Source of the DNA: Hemileia vastatrix
Taxonomy: Eukaryota > Basidiomycota > Pucciniomycetes > Pucciniales > Zaghouaniaceae
DNA: 64,000 bases
Reading direction: 5' to 3'
NCBI GenBank assembly: GCA_030280995.1
Contig: JASXTE010000008.1
Span: 26,679,693 to 26,743,692 of the forward strand
Of the stretch, positions 44,277 through 55,560 are shown one piece after another (position 1 is the first letter of the stretch; each line of letters opens with the position of its first letter). The notes under the pieces were generated by a model. The model was not told the DNA's origin. It made no database searches and saw nothing but the letters and a program-made list of their open reading frames with translations. Both the position numbers and the translations under genes were made by a program.

Positions 44277-45936
44277 ATGGCTGGATCCCCAGATTTTTAC
44301 TCCTCAGACCTTCCTTGTTTCACTGCTCCCAAGGACTATGCTTGCAAACATTGTATCCACATGTGCAGACCTTGCACTTTCACTCTTCCAACTCCAGAGG
44401 CCAAACTATACAACAGGGACTGTAATTCTTGAAACTCCAAAAAGAAAAAATGTGACAGAGACCCTAATTATCCTATACCACCACCTTCACCTTCACACAA
44501 ATACATCTCTAGATCTCCTACCAGATCCCCAGAAATTGGTTCTGCTTCTACTTCTTTATCTTCAGCTCCATCCAGAAGATCACACCACTCGGTCCCCAGA
44601 ACACACTTCAAAAGACCTGCTTTATCATCTTAAAAAACAGCCTTTATCTAAGCAAATTCAGCAACAACAGATTCAAAATCAGATCCCAGGCTACTAGACC
44701 GCTTTGAGGCAACCTGCCTGTCTTGCTAAGAAGCAAAAATCAGGCTCAAAACATTCAAAATTAGCCGTAAAACAGCCAAATTCTTCCAGAAAACACCAAA
44801 AACACCACAAAAAAACCTCCTAGTACTCCCAGGGCAATGCGCTAAACAATTTCTTCATCAAAAAATGCCAAAAATTCAAAAACTTCTAGAAGACCTGCCA
44901 GAGGATCTCAAGAAGACACCAGAGCATCAAACACTGCACCCAGACAAACATATCCCTCTCAAACAAGAGGAAGTAACTACACCTCTCCTCTTCCAAATTA
45001 TTACTCATCTGACAGTTCAATTTCTTCCAGATCTTCATCCATAAGATCCCAATCAGCTTCCAGGTCACCTTCCCCTGGTCCATCCTAAAACCAACCTGGT
45101 ACTCCACCATCAGTATCCAAGCAAAATGATCAAGAAACAATATCAACAACAACAATAAAAGCCCTGCTGATCCAGCCAGGCAACAGGAATGTCCTCATTC
45201 TAGTTTGTATTCTCAACACCATTGAGAGGATGACCATGAAAATCCATACCCCCATCTGGTTGATCCTCCTACTACATCCACTCAAAATATTTCAATAGTC
45301 CAGATTCCAGCCACTTACAAATTCGATGAGCTTCCAATCTGTAATTACCAAATTAATAAATCCAATTTCTTCAACAAAAAACAATTAATAATCCAATTAT
45401 TATGTTTAGTTGGCACCCCGCCTGCAGAAAATGCTATTGGGATTGGCCAAGCTCTAGAAACCACATTGACACTAGATTATGCCAATATGAAGCAACACCT
45501 AAGTATGATGTGTTCAAACTTGCTTAAGGCCTTTGCTCTTCATGGGCCATTGAATGAATTTGAGAAGAATCTGAGGAAAAAACTTCTTCATGACCACTGG
45601 AAGATGTCTAAAATAATTAAGCACACCTTCCAACACTCCATCCCAGCCTCTTCAACTTCTACCAAAAATTACATTCCAATCTGGTTCCTGACCATTACAA
45701 TCCATACACTCTCTCCAGCCACCTACACCACAAGGAACACACTTCATCCTCCAATCCCAACAAAAAACAAAAATGCCAAAATAATCCAGACCAACTTCCG
45801 GAGGCTTCTACTTCCCGACATTAATTATGGAAACAAAAAGAAATTAATAAGTTACTTAATGGAGAAAACAATAATAGTAAGCAATTATAAAAAATTTATT
45901 TTATTTTTACTTGTATTTGTATTTTATTTGTTTTAA
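44277..45936 (+). pseudogene. Opposite-strand zinc-cluster gene of element E
   Basis: Starts MAGSPDFYSSDLPCFTAPKD. The module reads YACKHCIHMCRPC, then CTFTLPTPEAKLYNR, then DCNS*NSKKKKCDRDPNYP: C-x2-C-x6-C and C-x2-(stop)-x6-C, the missing Cys being a TGA. A Ser/Pro/Arg-rich middle follows (SPTRSPEIGSASTSLSS; SISSRSSSIRSQSASRSPSP), in shifting frames. At about 45300-45650 is a probable helical domain: YKFDELPICNYQINKSNFF, LLCLVGTPPAENAIGIGQAL, HGPLNEFEKNLRKKLLHDHW. The TTTTAA array begins immediately after. Start preceded by TATCACAG, a possible acceptor site. Function unknown; nucleic-acid binding inferred. Confidence 0.6.
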
Positions 45937-45946
45937 GTTAATTTAT

Positions 45947-47145
45947 TTTTTAATTTTAATTTTAATTTTAATTTTAATTTTAATTTTAATTTTAATTTTA
46001 ATTTTAATTTTAATTTTAATTTTAATTTTAATTTTAATTTTAATTTTAATTTTAATTTTAATTTTAATTTTAATTTTAATTTTAATTTTAATTTTAATTT
46101 TAATTTTAATTTTATTTTAATTTTAATTTTAATTTTAATTTTAATTTTAATTTTAATTTTAATTTTAATTTTAATTTTAATTTTAATTTTAATTTTAATT
46201 TTAATTTTAATTTTAATTTTAATTTTAATTTTAATTTTAATTTTAACTTTAATTTTAATTTTAATTTTAATTTTAATTTTAATTTTAATTTTAATTTTAA
46301 TTTTAATTTTAATTTTAATTTTAATTTTAATTTTAATTTTAATTTTAATTTTAATTTTAATTTTAATTTTAATTTTAATTTTAATTTTAATTTTAATTTT
46401 AATTTTAATTTTAATTTTAATTTTAATTTTAATTTTAATTTTAATTTTAATTTTAATTTTAATTTTAATTTTAATTTTAATTTTAATTTTAATTTTAATT
46501 TTAATTTTAATTTTAATTTTAATTTTAATTTTAATTTTAATTTTAATTTTAATTTTAATTTTAATTTTAATTTTAATTTTAATTTTAATTTTAATTTTAA
46601 TTTTAATTTTAATTTTAATTTTAATTTTAATTTTAATTTTAATTTTAATTTTAATTTTAATTTTAATTTTAATTTTAATTTTAATTTTAATTTTAATTTT
46701 AATTTTAATTTTAATTTTAATTTTAATTTTAATTTTAATTTTAATTTTAATTTTAATTTTAATTTTAATTTTAATTTTAATTTTAATTTTAATTTTAATT
46801 TTAATTTTAATTTTAATTTTAATTTTAATTTTAATTTTAATTTTAATTTTAATTTTAATTTTAATTTTAATTTTAATTTTAATTTTAATTTTAATTTTAA
46901 TTTTAATTTTAATTTTAATTTTAATTTTAATTTTAATTTTAATTTTAATTTTAATTTTAATTTTAATTTTAATTTTAATTTTAATTTTAATTTTAATTTT
47001 AATTTTAATTTTAATTTTAATTTTAATTTTAATTTTAATTTTAATTTTAATTTTAATTTTAATTTTAATTTTAATTTTAATTTTAATTTTAATTTTAATT
47101 TTAATTTTAATTTTAATTTTAATTTTAATTTTAATTTTAATTTTA
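45947..47145. repeat. (TTTTAA)n hexanucleotide microsatellite, about 200 copies
   Basis: About 1.2 kb of TTTTAA. I see only a 1-bp deletion near 46115 and one T to C change at 46247. In frame it would read as alternating Leu-Ile, a coding artefact. Such purity implies recent expansion or an assembly-built array. Confidence 0.95.
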
Positions 47146-47934
47146 CTGATTATTACTTAAACTACTAAAATACTATAAAAAACTCAAAAATAATTAAATA
47201 AAATTTCCCAACAAAATATGAGAGCTGAGAAATTAAAACAAAATGAATAATAATAAGATGAGATAAATAATAATTACAAATGGTATCCCCCAGCCAATTG
47301 ATGAGCTGATCCCCTGATACATTACCCACATCCAAGTGCACCTTGATGTGGATACACCATTAAAAATTTTTAAATGAATTGATATAAAAATCAATTAAGA
47401 AAAATAATATAAATAAAGATAAGATGAAATGAATAGAAATTATAGTAATTAATAAAAAAATGAGATAAAGATAAATAAAGAAAATAGCATTTCCCAGCCA
47501 AATGATGAGCTTTTCCCCACCAATGCTTGCCCACATCCCGGTGAGCCTGATGTGGAGACACCATATAATATAATTTTGTGATTTTTCCCCATCTTTATAT
47601 CCTAATAACTTCAATAAAAAATTAAATAAAAAAAAGAGATAAAAGAAAATAATCTAAAACATATATCTAACACAACCATAGACACAAAACTCAAAGAAAG
47701 AAAAAGATAAAGTCCGGCTCCATTGAAATTCCAGTCCAAGGAAATGATCACTGGGTGGGCTCCCTCCAATAAGTAAAAATGATGGGAGACCACTAGTGAT
47801 CCACCAAAAATCTAAATAGATCAAAGAAGCCAGTCCTAAGCCAGTTTAAAGTCATAGTTGACTTGAAACCTGAATAACAAAAACCAGAACTAAGATTCAA
47901 CTAGGAAAAACAAAATACTTGAAACAGACATTAT

Positions 47935-47976
47935 GGGGTAACTGTTCTACAGAGCAGCCAGCTCATCAGTTGCCCC
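47935..47976. repeat. Conserved hairpin, copy 2
   Basis: GGGGTAACTG with CAGTTGCCCC: one A to G change that keeps pairing as G-T/U wobble. Centre identical to the other copies. Confidence 0.65.
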
Positions 47977-48194
47977 CACAATTTCCAAAATAAAATCTTG
48001 AAGCCCCCCCTGGGTACCTTCTAACAAAAACACAAAATCCAACACAATAAACCAAAACCAATAAGCTTGATGAGTCCAGCACTTGAAGACCAAAAGGATT
48101 CCCTATTTAAAGTCATAGAGGACTAAAACCTGTGAAAAGAAACCAATACTAAGGTTCAACTAAATTAAGAGAAGGGGTTGGAAACAGACAATCT

Positions 48195-48236
48195 TGTGTA
48201 ACTGTTCTACAGAGCAGCCAGCTCATCAGTTACCCC
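48195..48236. repeat. Conserved hairpin, copy 3
   Basis: TGTGTAACTG with CAGTTACCCC: the outer stem is weakened by two changes, the centre unchanged. Confidence 0.6.
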
Positions 48237-48429
48237 TACAATTGCCTAAATAAAATCTAGATGCCCCACCCATGGGTACCTTCTAACAAATAAGTTTCCA
48301 ACAAAACAGATGCACAGTATCACCAAAAATGCAAAATTAAAGAATGGTCCATAGTTTATCCTCATTGCGTAGTCAATCTTCTTCTCTTCTAGTGACTCTT
48401 GGGTAAAATCTCTTCACCTGATCAGCAGT

Positions 48430-49790
48430 CACTCTCTTCTTTAAGACTTCACCACCTAACTCCTCCAAAACATAAGAACCTCCAGAAACATGAGATTTGA
48501 CTCTGTAAGGCCCATTCCATCTTTCAGAAAAACTATTTTCCACTGACTCTGCAAACTTCTATTATACACCAAAATGAAACAACCAGGTTTCAAGGGATTC
48601 CTGAGTCTATGAGCCAACTTCTTGTCCCAGTATCTGACTGATTTATTTCTTATCTTCATCATTCTAGAGTATGTCTTCTCTTGACATTCCTCTCTACATT
48701 CTAACTGTTGCATCCTGGCACAGAGCAAATCTTCTGTTGAGCATACATCATCCCAATCAATTCCAAGATAAAAGACAGCTTCCAAATCCACTGGTAGAAC
48801 AGCTTTCTTCCCAAAAATTAATTCATAAGGAGAATAGCCAGTTGTCCTTTTTACAGTGAACCTATCAGCAAATAAAACCAAGGGTAAATAATGCCTCCAC
48901 GTTTCAGCACTATCTCCACACATCTTCACCAAAGCATTCTTGGTAACATGATGGCCTCTTTCAACCATGCCTTCAGCTTCAGGATAATCAGGTGTAGCCA
49001 CTCTAACTTTAGAACCAATACTTGCCACAGCTTCTTTAAATTCAGCTCCAAACTCTGGCCCAGCATCATCAGTCACCAACTTCATCAACCCATATCTAAA
49101 CACCCATTACTTCTTCAAAATATCTGCCACATTTTTGGAAGTCAAGTTAACCAGAGGCACTGCCTCAACCCAACTAGAAAAATCATCCTTGGAAACAATC
49201 AAGTATTTATACCTCCCCTCTTTAATATGGACAGCATATAAACTTACTCTTCCAAACATAGTTGATTCAACAGTAGCACAGCCAACCTCTTTAGGTTTCA
49301 AGTTACTTCTTCTTTGAAATTCTTCACAAGATTGAACCCAACCCTGTACAGCCAACTCTATACCTGGCCACCAAAATCTGTCTGCTAATCTTCTATAAGT
49401 CTCCCCAAAGCCTCTATGACCAAGGTCTTCATGCAAAGACTTCAACACCAACTCTTGACCCTTCTTCTGAGTCACCACTACTTGAGGATTTGGATGTCTC
49501 CTCCTCATCAACCTTCTTCATGACACATAGAATCCAGGACTCTTCTTCTTGATTGACACCTAAGTATTTTCCTCACAACTAACTGGTCTCTCCAAGGTGA
49601 ACAAATAATAATCCATAGTAAAATGAAACCCAGTCTGACCCCAGGTCTCATCTTCAAAATACAACAAAACAGCATCCAAGGGTAAAACCCTGTCATCAAA
49701 ATCACCAATGTACACATGAGCCACTTGAACAGCCCAACCAGGACACCAATCCCTTTATTTTAGTTCATCCTTTTTCTTCCACTGAATCCT
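48430..49790 (-). pseudogene. Element E integrase
   Basis: Minus strand. HHCC finger: LHEDLGHRGFGETYRRLADR, then SCEEFQRRS, where the last Cys is Phe. Core: KDDFSSWVEAVPL, the catalytic LVTDDAGPEFGAEFKEAVAS and the Glu in DYPEAEGMVERGH. Then LPLVLFADRFTVKRTTGYSP and YELIFGKKAVLPVDLEA. A C-terminal RNPLKPGCFILVYN resembles the usual barrel. A stop separates the two main open parts (...ADILKK*). No chromodomain was seen, unlike the element at 22568. Confidence 0.85.
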
Positions 49791-49829
49791 AAGAGAATCA
49801 AGTTCACTAACAAAAACACCATTTTCTAA

Positions 49830-50500
49830 ATTTGAGCCATCCTAAACAACAGCCCCATATTCATCAACAAAGACATCCTTATCACCACAATCAAGATCAG
49901 AAACAGCCAGTTTAACCTCTTTAGGAAGGAGAGAATAATATTCCAGTTTATCCTCATGGGGGAGGAGAGAAAAATCTTCAGCACCCTTTGTGCTGGCCCT
50001 AACCACTAGGAAATTTTCAAAAAATTCTTCAGAATCAGAAACTTCATCTGTGGGTGGTCTCCTTAATAATCCATCAGTCATCATAAAAGTTTTTCCAGGT
50101 TTGTGTTCCAGTTAAAAAGAAAAATGCTGAATAAATGCCACCAACCTAGTCATTGGAGAATTTGGTGGACTAGGTTTATTGATCATTTGAGCCAGAGTTT
50201 TCACATCCACTTGCAGCTCAAAATGCTGCCCTCACAAAACAGTTTGCAGCTTCTTCAAAATTTTTGCTACCCCAAACAATTCTAAATTAGGTTGAGAATA
50301 TCTAGATTCAACCTCATTAAATACCACAGACTCATACCTAACTGGCCTGACCCTCCCAGTTTTATCTTCCTGAGACAAAACAGAACCAGCAGCAATATAA
50401 CTTGAGTCCACTTCCAGATAAATTTTTCCAGCTTTTACACCATACTCCAACTTGTGAAGAATAATATCTTCACCCACCACCTTCTTCAATTTCTGAAAAG
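49830..50500 (-). pseudogene. Element E RNase H
   Basis: GKIYLEVDSSYIAAGSVLSQ, ESVVFNEVESRYSQPNLELF and LELFGVAKILKKLQTVL form the RNase H-like domain used by Gypsy elements. After a stop come VDVKTLAQMINKPS and HKPGKTFMMTDGLLRRP, the junction to integrase. Frames shift twice. Confidence 0.8.
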
Positions 50501-50747
50501 CTTCTTCAAAATATTCAGTCTATACCCACTCTTCATCTTTCTGGCCAACCTCCTTAAAGTGAAGCTAACAGCAAAAAAAATCTTTAATAAAAATTCTGAC
50601 ATACACACAAACCCACAGAAACACCCTGACTTCAGTAGTATTTTTAGGCCTTGGCCATGACTGAATTTTATTAACCTTTTTCTTTGCCATAATCCTTCCC
50701 TCTTTTGATACCACATGACCTAAATTTCCAGAGCAGGAACACAACAT

Positions 50748-51810
50748 TAAAAATTTGACCCAGAAATGGTCAAACCAGCCTCTTCAATCATAAAATATAC
50801 ACTCTCTAGAGTAATTGCATATTCCCAAACAAACCTCCTTATACCTTGGTTTTCCTTCAGCACCTCATTCCCATAATCAGTGGAAGGTCCTTTGATTCCA
50901 CCATCATTAATAAAAATACAAGCATGAGTAGGAGCCTCATCCTGTAAAATACAAGCCATTTGTGCTTGATATACTTATACTAAATTAGTTGCTCTTTGAT
51001 GCAACCTAGTGAACTGAAACCTTCCCAAAGGAGTCTCAAAATTTTTAAGTGGCCATGAATCTGTGTGAAGTTCCCTTTCATCATAACCACCTATAATATC
51101 ACCCAAACCATAACACACCCTTCCAGAAAAAGCTTCCACAAAATCCTCTGCACTTGGTGGCATCCCAGCATCCTTGATAGTGACTCTATTCAAGGCTCTA
51201 AGATCATGCACCAGCCTCAGCTTCCCATTCTGCTTATTTATAAAGAAAACCAGACTTGAGCAACTATATTTTGATTGTTTGTATAAACCAGTCCTGACTC
51301 TTTCCCTAACAATCTCCACAAAATCATCCCTTATAGCAGCTGGAATTGGAATAGTTTTGATTTTCCAAGGTTCATGAAAACCCACAGGAATCAAGTAAGG
51401 TTCCCCATAAGAATGTTTCAACACACCCTTTTCCTCTTCAACAAATGCCACCGCTTTCTCCCTCAGCACAATAACATGCAATAACAACATTTTTTCCTCA
51501 TCAGACAACCACCCATCAGGACCAAAATTAACAACTTTCAACCTTTACACAGTACCTCTAGCAGTTTCCACAAAATCAGGAGGATTCTTCATCAGAGGAG
51601 TACAGTACAGATCTCTTGACAAAGGAGGTCTCTTCAAAGGAGGATTCAAACCTACAGGCATAGGCTCATTGACAGGCCTATTCTTCTGCGCTACCTTGAT
51701 ATAATTTGCAGATCTACCTTCCACATGAGGGCTCTTCAGGACATCTTCACCACCTGACCTGGAACAAAAACCAAGGGTTTCCCCGTTTCTCACATGTGTG
51801 GCCAAGGCAA
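50748..51810 (-). pseudogene. Element E reverse transcriptase
   Basis: Begins near 51805 with NRPVNEPMPVGLNPPLKR and KNPPDFVETARGTV, then a stop and KVVNFGPDGWLSDEEKMLLL. RT fingers and palm: GKLRLVHDLRALNRVTIKDA, SGRVCYGLGDIIGGYDEREL, PLGRFQFTRLHQRATNLV, YQAQMACILQDEAPTHACIF. The catalytic region reads IFINDGGIKGPSTDYG, so the usual F-I-D-D has one Asp changed to Asn. This F-x-DD-GGIKGP type marks a fungal Gypsy lineage distinct from the YLDD chromovirus. The thumb beyond 50748 is broken by frameshifts and continues towards RNase H. Confidence 0.85.
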
Positions 51811-52440
51811 TGTTTTTGAAAGGTGTAGAAAAACCCTAGCAGTGTACAATTGGGAGGAATTACTTTTATTCTCCAATATCACCACTCCAAAATTTTTTGC
51901 AATACCACATCTTTATCTTCACTTCCATCTTCTAAATCTTCAAATCTTTATTCATCTTCTAATTCACATCTTCTAAAATTGTGCAGTTTATCCTCATGCT
52001 GAAGGCTCCAAAAATTGATCTTGATGATCTTCTTTCTTCAAAATTTTGTGCAGTTTAACCTCATGCTGGAGGCCCAAAAATTGATCTTGATGATCTTCAC
52101 AAAATAAATTCTTTTCTTCTTTCTTTATTTTCTTCATTTTTTTTCTTGATTTTCTTCAGTTATCTTGAAATTTTTATTTTCTTTTCTTGAGTTTTCTTCT
52201 ATCCTACAGAAATAACCAGGGGTTTCCCCAATGCTCACAGGTGTGTCCAAGGTAATGTTTTTGAAAGGTGTAGAAGAAACCCTAGCGGTGCAAAATTGGG
52301 AGGACTTACTTTTAGACCCCAATCTCACCACTCCACAGCTTTTCTGCATATCTTTCAAAAAAGATATATAACCAATCTTCTTATTTGAACTTGAAATAAA
52401 AATAATTGAAAATTTTGGAGAGAACATATACTTGATAAAA
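51765..52440 (-). repeat. Direct duplication between protease and RT of element E
   Basis: 51765-51900 and 52205-52340 are copies of one block (GGGTTTCCCC, CCAAGGYAATGTTTTTGAAA, CACCACTCCA), period about 440 bp. In between are two 65-bp units with GTGCAGTTTAWCCTCATGCT and ATTGATCTTGATGATCTTC. The segment corresponds to the linker of elements C, F and D. Confidence 0.7.
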
Positions 52441-52559
52441 AAAATGAAGAATACTTGCAGAGAAGAGAAACATTAAAAAGAGAAAGTTGAAAATCCACTT
52501 GGTATATCTCCAAGGGAGCTGACCTACTACAAACTGGGATTTCCTCATATTTGGGAGAG

Positions 52560-53170
52560 GTTGTAGCACTAGGGTGATCAGCCCTCATCACTCTAAAAAA
52601 AGACAGACTACCACTAGAGCCTGAGCCACACTCCAAAAAACCAGAGGCAGAAACCACATCTCTTCTTCTCCTACAACAATCCATGCACTGGAAAATTGAA
52701 GACAAACCAGGCCTGGTCTCCCAAACATCCTCTCCAGGGGATGATAACCTCATATGAAGCCTCCTTTAATCTCCATCAGTCAACTCCAAACTTATTCTCA
52801 CCTCAAACTGATAACTAATTCTAACTTGAAAATCCATCAAGAGTGGCCCAACCAAAACAGCTTTTACTGTTCCTTTTGCAATATAAAAATGAACCTTCCC
52901 TACACCAATACCTGTTTTGATGGGGAGGCCCAAATGAGCTTCCTCAAACAAAGAAGTCAGGTTAATCTGAGAGCCTGAATCCACCAATTCCCTAGCCTCT
53001 CTGCCATTCAGAGTGACATTGACTTAACCCAGAGGTGCCGAAAAATGAGTCTCCAACCCCTCTCCAAATTATTCAGCAAAATCACAAATGTATTCTACCT
53101 CCCCAGAAAAAACCCTTCTCCTGGTCAACAACTTTTTCTGCCTATTAGCCAACCCAGGACTGATAGCGTA
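52560..53170 (-). pseudogene. Element E protease region
   Basis: REARELVDSGSQINLTSLFE carries an intact DSG active site. EAHLGLPIKTGIGVGKVHFY, IAKGTVKAVLVGPLLMDFQV and LHMRLSSPGEDVWETRPGLS follow, and then SSIFQCMDCCRRRRDV. The same order occurs in D (HLHMRLAPQGNKDWETRPGT). Stops split it from gag and from RT. Confidence 0.8.
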
Positions 53171-53234
53171 CAACTCCCCATAAGTAAGGGAAACCTGACC
53201 CTGATTCATCCTTTCCAGGACAGAGTCCATAACA

Positions 53235-54905
53235 TTAACTTAGCCAGAAACCACTGGCCTCTCAAAGTGAGCTCTTTGCTTCACTACCTTGGTCCTAGAA
53301 GATTCTTGAGAACCAGAACCACCAACAGATTTACCATCAAAAGGAATCAAAAAAGATCCCTCACCAGAACCTCTAACTCCAGAACGATTTGGAAATGAAG
53401 CCAAAGGGACATCCTCCTCAGAGTCAGAATAAACATCCATAGGCATTGGCTCACCATTCATGTCCAATGCTCCAAAACTAGGGGGGCCCATATCATCTAT
53501 ACCCTTCTGCATTTTATACAGCTCCTCTTTACTGTACTTCTTACTAGCTGCACTCAGCTTATGATCCTCTTTTGAAGCCATAGGCTTTGGTTGAGCCTGA
53601 GCACTGCTTTTAGGCCTTCCCACCTTTCCTGCTTCCACATAATAAACACCAGCCAAGCATTCCCCACTTGACTCTCCACCACAAGAATACAACTCCAAGC
53701 CACCAAAGGAAGATGTAAATGAGACTCTATTAGCCTCCTTTCCTTCGCCCTTGCCATCATCTCAACCTTTACCAGAAGAAGAAGCCTCATTAATCAACTC
53801 TTCAAATCTCGGCCTCCTTGAGTTGAAATTATGTCTCCTCCTCACCAAGTCCACTGGAGCCTGACCATCATTAGGCTTCACAAAAGAACCATCTGGGAAC
53901 TTGAACACTTTCCCACCAAATTCAACCTTCCCTTCAGACACATCCCTATTCAGTGCCCATCATTGGACTTGTGGCCCTTCCTTCTGCAATAAGAGAAGAC
54001 CCAAGGATCACTCCTATCAATTCTCCTATAAAAATCTCTAGGCTGAGAAGGAGCCTTATTGGCCTTTTGAGCCTCCTGAACAAAAATATGTAGCTGTTTT
54101 GTCAGATCAGCCAGATGCTCCACTACTGGATCAACCTCTTTAGGCTTCTCAGGAGCCTTTCCCTTGTTCACAATTTCCTTCTTCCTAGATTCCTCCACAT
54201 CTTCAACAAAAGCTTCACTGACCTTTCTAACAAACTTAGTGCTAGCTTCTTGGAAAGAATCCACTGCCAACAGTTTGAGATGACCCTCTACAAACTCCTT
54301 CACCACAGAAAGAGCAGGAAACTTCTGATTCCCATTAGGAATAATCTTAATTTTATTCTTCCTTTCCAACTCCTTCAGCACATCAATTCTGAAATTTCTG
54401 GCCAGAGCAGACCAGAAAATATCCCTTTCAGAGGCAGTACTCTCCAACTCCTGCATATCCACCAAATAATCCACCACTGGCTCCAACTGAGCCAGAAACT
54501 TCCTTTAAGTATGGAGGTTTTCCACACCTCCATAAGATTACCATTCACTTGCAATCATATTGAGATCCACCATAGAGTACCTGGATCCCCACCTTTCTGT
54601 CATCTTCAGACACAACTTTTTCCAATTCTTTCTCCTATAACCTCTATAGCAGCCACTTCCTTCACCAGAGCCCTGTGAGAAATATAGAAGATGACTTGCT
54701 TCACCATGTCCAGGTGAGAAGCACCATCCAAAATTCAAGTAGCCTCAAAAAGCTCCAGAAACAACTTCACATCCTCCCGCATAAACATAGGCCCCTTCCA
54801 GGACTTTATCCTGACAGAAGGCCTAACAGAAACAGGAGGATTACCATCCTCAGAAGCACCAACAGTGACACTAACACAACTAGAGAAAGAGAGTCCAGAA
54901 GCCAT
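53235..54905 (-). pseudogene. Element E gag
   Basis: ATG at 54905: MASGLSFSSCVSVTVGASED, SVRPSVRIKSWKGPMFMRED, then a stop at FEAT*ILDGASHLDMVKQV. The capsid-like part contains ERDIFWSALARNFRIDVLKE. The zinc knuckle is degraded: DPWVFSYCRRKGHKSNDGH, with first Cys to Phe and last Cys to Gly. The tail has VYYVEAGKVGRPKSSAQAQP, YSKEELYKMQKGIDDMGPPS, DVYSDSEEDVPLASFP and RAHFERPVVSG. Confidence 0.82.
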
Positions 54906-54987
54906 GGTCCAATAGATACCAAAAAACCAATCTCCAACCACAGAAGAGAGTCCAACATTAACAGAAAGTCTAAAAAGCTAACAAATT

Positions 54988-55009
54988 CTCACCCCACTTT
55001 GGGATCCAG
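54988..55009 (-). other. Putative primer-binding site of element E
   Basis: Minus strand TCTGGATCCCAAAGTGGGG just inside the LTR end. It has the same TGG...CCCAA-GTGGGG pattern as in the other copies. Confidence 0.5.
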
Positions 55010-55012
55010 AAA

Positions 55013-55560
55013 TGTAGAAAATCCTATAGTACTAGCTATAGGCCTTGACCAAGGGAGTTGGAGTAAAACTGGAGATAAAAACACCTGTCCCTTTGAGAAA
55101 TACCAGGTGAGATTTATTTGCTACAGCAAATTAGAGACTGTTACTATACCCCTTCCAACACACTTCTTGACTGCTTTACAAGTCAAGACAGCAAAAAATA
55201 GTGAAAACTAAGTGAGAAACAATGATATAGTTACCAGATGGTTGTATTATAATTAAAGTGGCCCCAAACTGTGTTATTCAGTATGTACACAGACCACCAC
55301 CCAAAAAATCCATGCACGGCAACAAATTTGGCGCTTTTGACAGCCAAAATGAACGAAAACCCTCTAGAAATGCTCTCCAGCCTTCTATAACCAAGGGGGG
55401 CAGGCTGCCTAGAGGTTTCCAGACCTCCCTGAAGCCAGAAAACCACTAAAAACCTCCAATAAAGCCCAAAATACTTATAAAAATACACCATGACTACTAA
55501 AAACCTTAAAACACAAAATTAAGCTATGACAACATTGTGACATAAAATATAGAGCCAAAT
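55013..55560 (-). repeat. LTR of element E (right limit uncertain)
   Basis: The left edge TGTAGAAAATCC is the LTR 3' end. CCAAGGGAGTTGGA and CCTGTCCCTTT are shared with the family-1 LTRs, so the two LTR types are related. I could not place the other end; similarity to family 1 fades quickly, and the stated limit is a guess. Confidence 0.5.

Larger units (their letters stand above)
47146..48429. other. Non-coding region with duplicated blocks
   Basis: An 85-110-bp block occurs twice (about 47281-47365 and 47465-47570), with CCCAGCCAA-TGATGAGCT and CCTGATGTGGAGACACCAT. Another 260-bp block occurs twice (about 47830-48050 and 48090-48300), each containing the conserved hairpin and CAGCCAGCTCATCAGTT. 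No gene. Confidence 0.6.
43056..55560 (-). mobile_element. Gypsy element E with opposite-strand gene region
   Basis: Minus-strand order: LTR (from 55013 rightwards), primer site, gag, protease, RT, RNase H, integrase (to about 48430). A region of some 5 kb follows with hairpin repeats, a (TTTTAA)n array and two plus-strand zinc-cluster genes. It is the most complete copy of its lineage here, although every domain has stops. The 3' LTR is not recognisable; the left limit is set at the zinc-cluster gene beside the dispersed repeat. Attribution of the 43-48 kb part to E rests on order and on parallels at the left end of the window. Confidence 0.6.

Noticed and set aside
45911..46120. Open frame encoding a long Leu-Ile run
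   Set aside because: It is only the translation of the TTTTAA microsatellite; not a membrane protein gene.
48671..49317. Plus-strand open frames opposite the integrase of element E
   Set aside because: Shadows of the minus-strand integrase; the known antisense gene lies further 3' and has a different composition.
52766..53698. Independent Cys-rich gene (CMDCCRRRRD) suspected
   Set aside because: It is the region downstream of the protease in element E, matched by D, not a separate gene.
54115..55211. Plus-strand frames of 178-187 codons opposite the gag of element E
   Set aside because: They follow the codon pattern of the minus-strand gag and show no independent motif.
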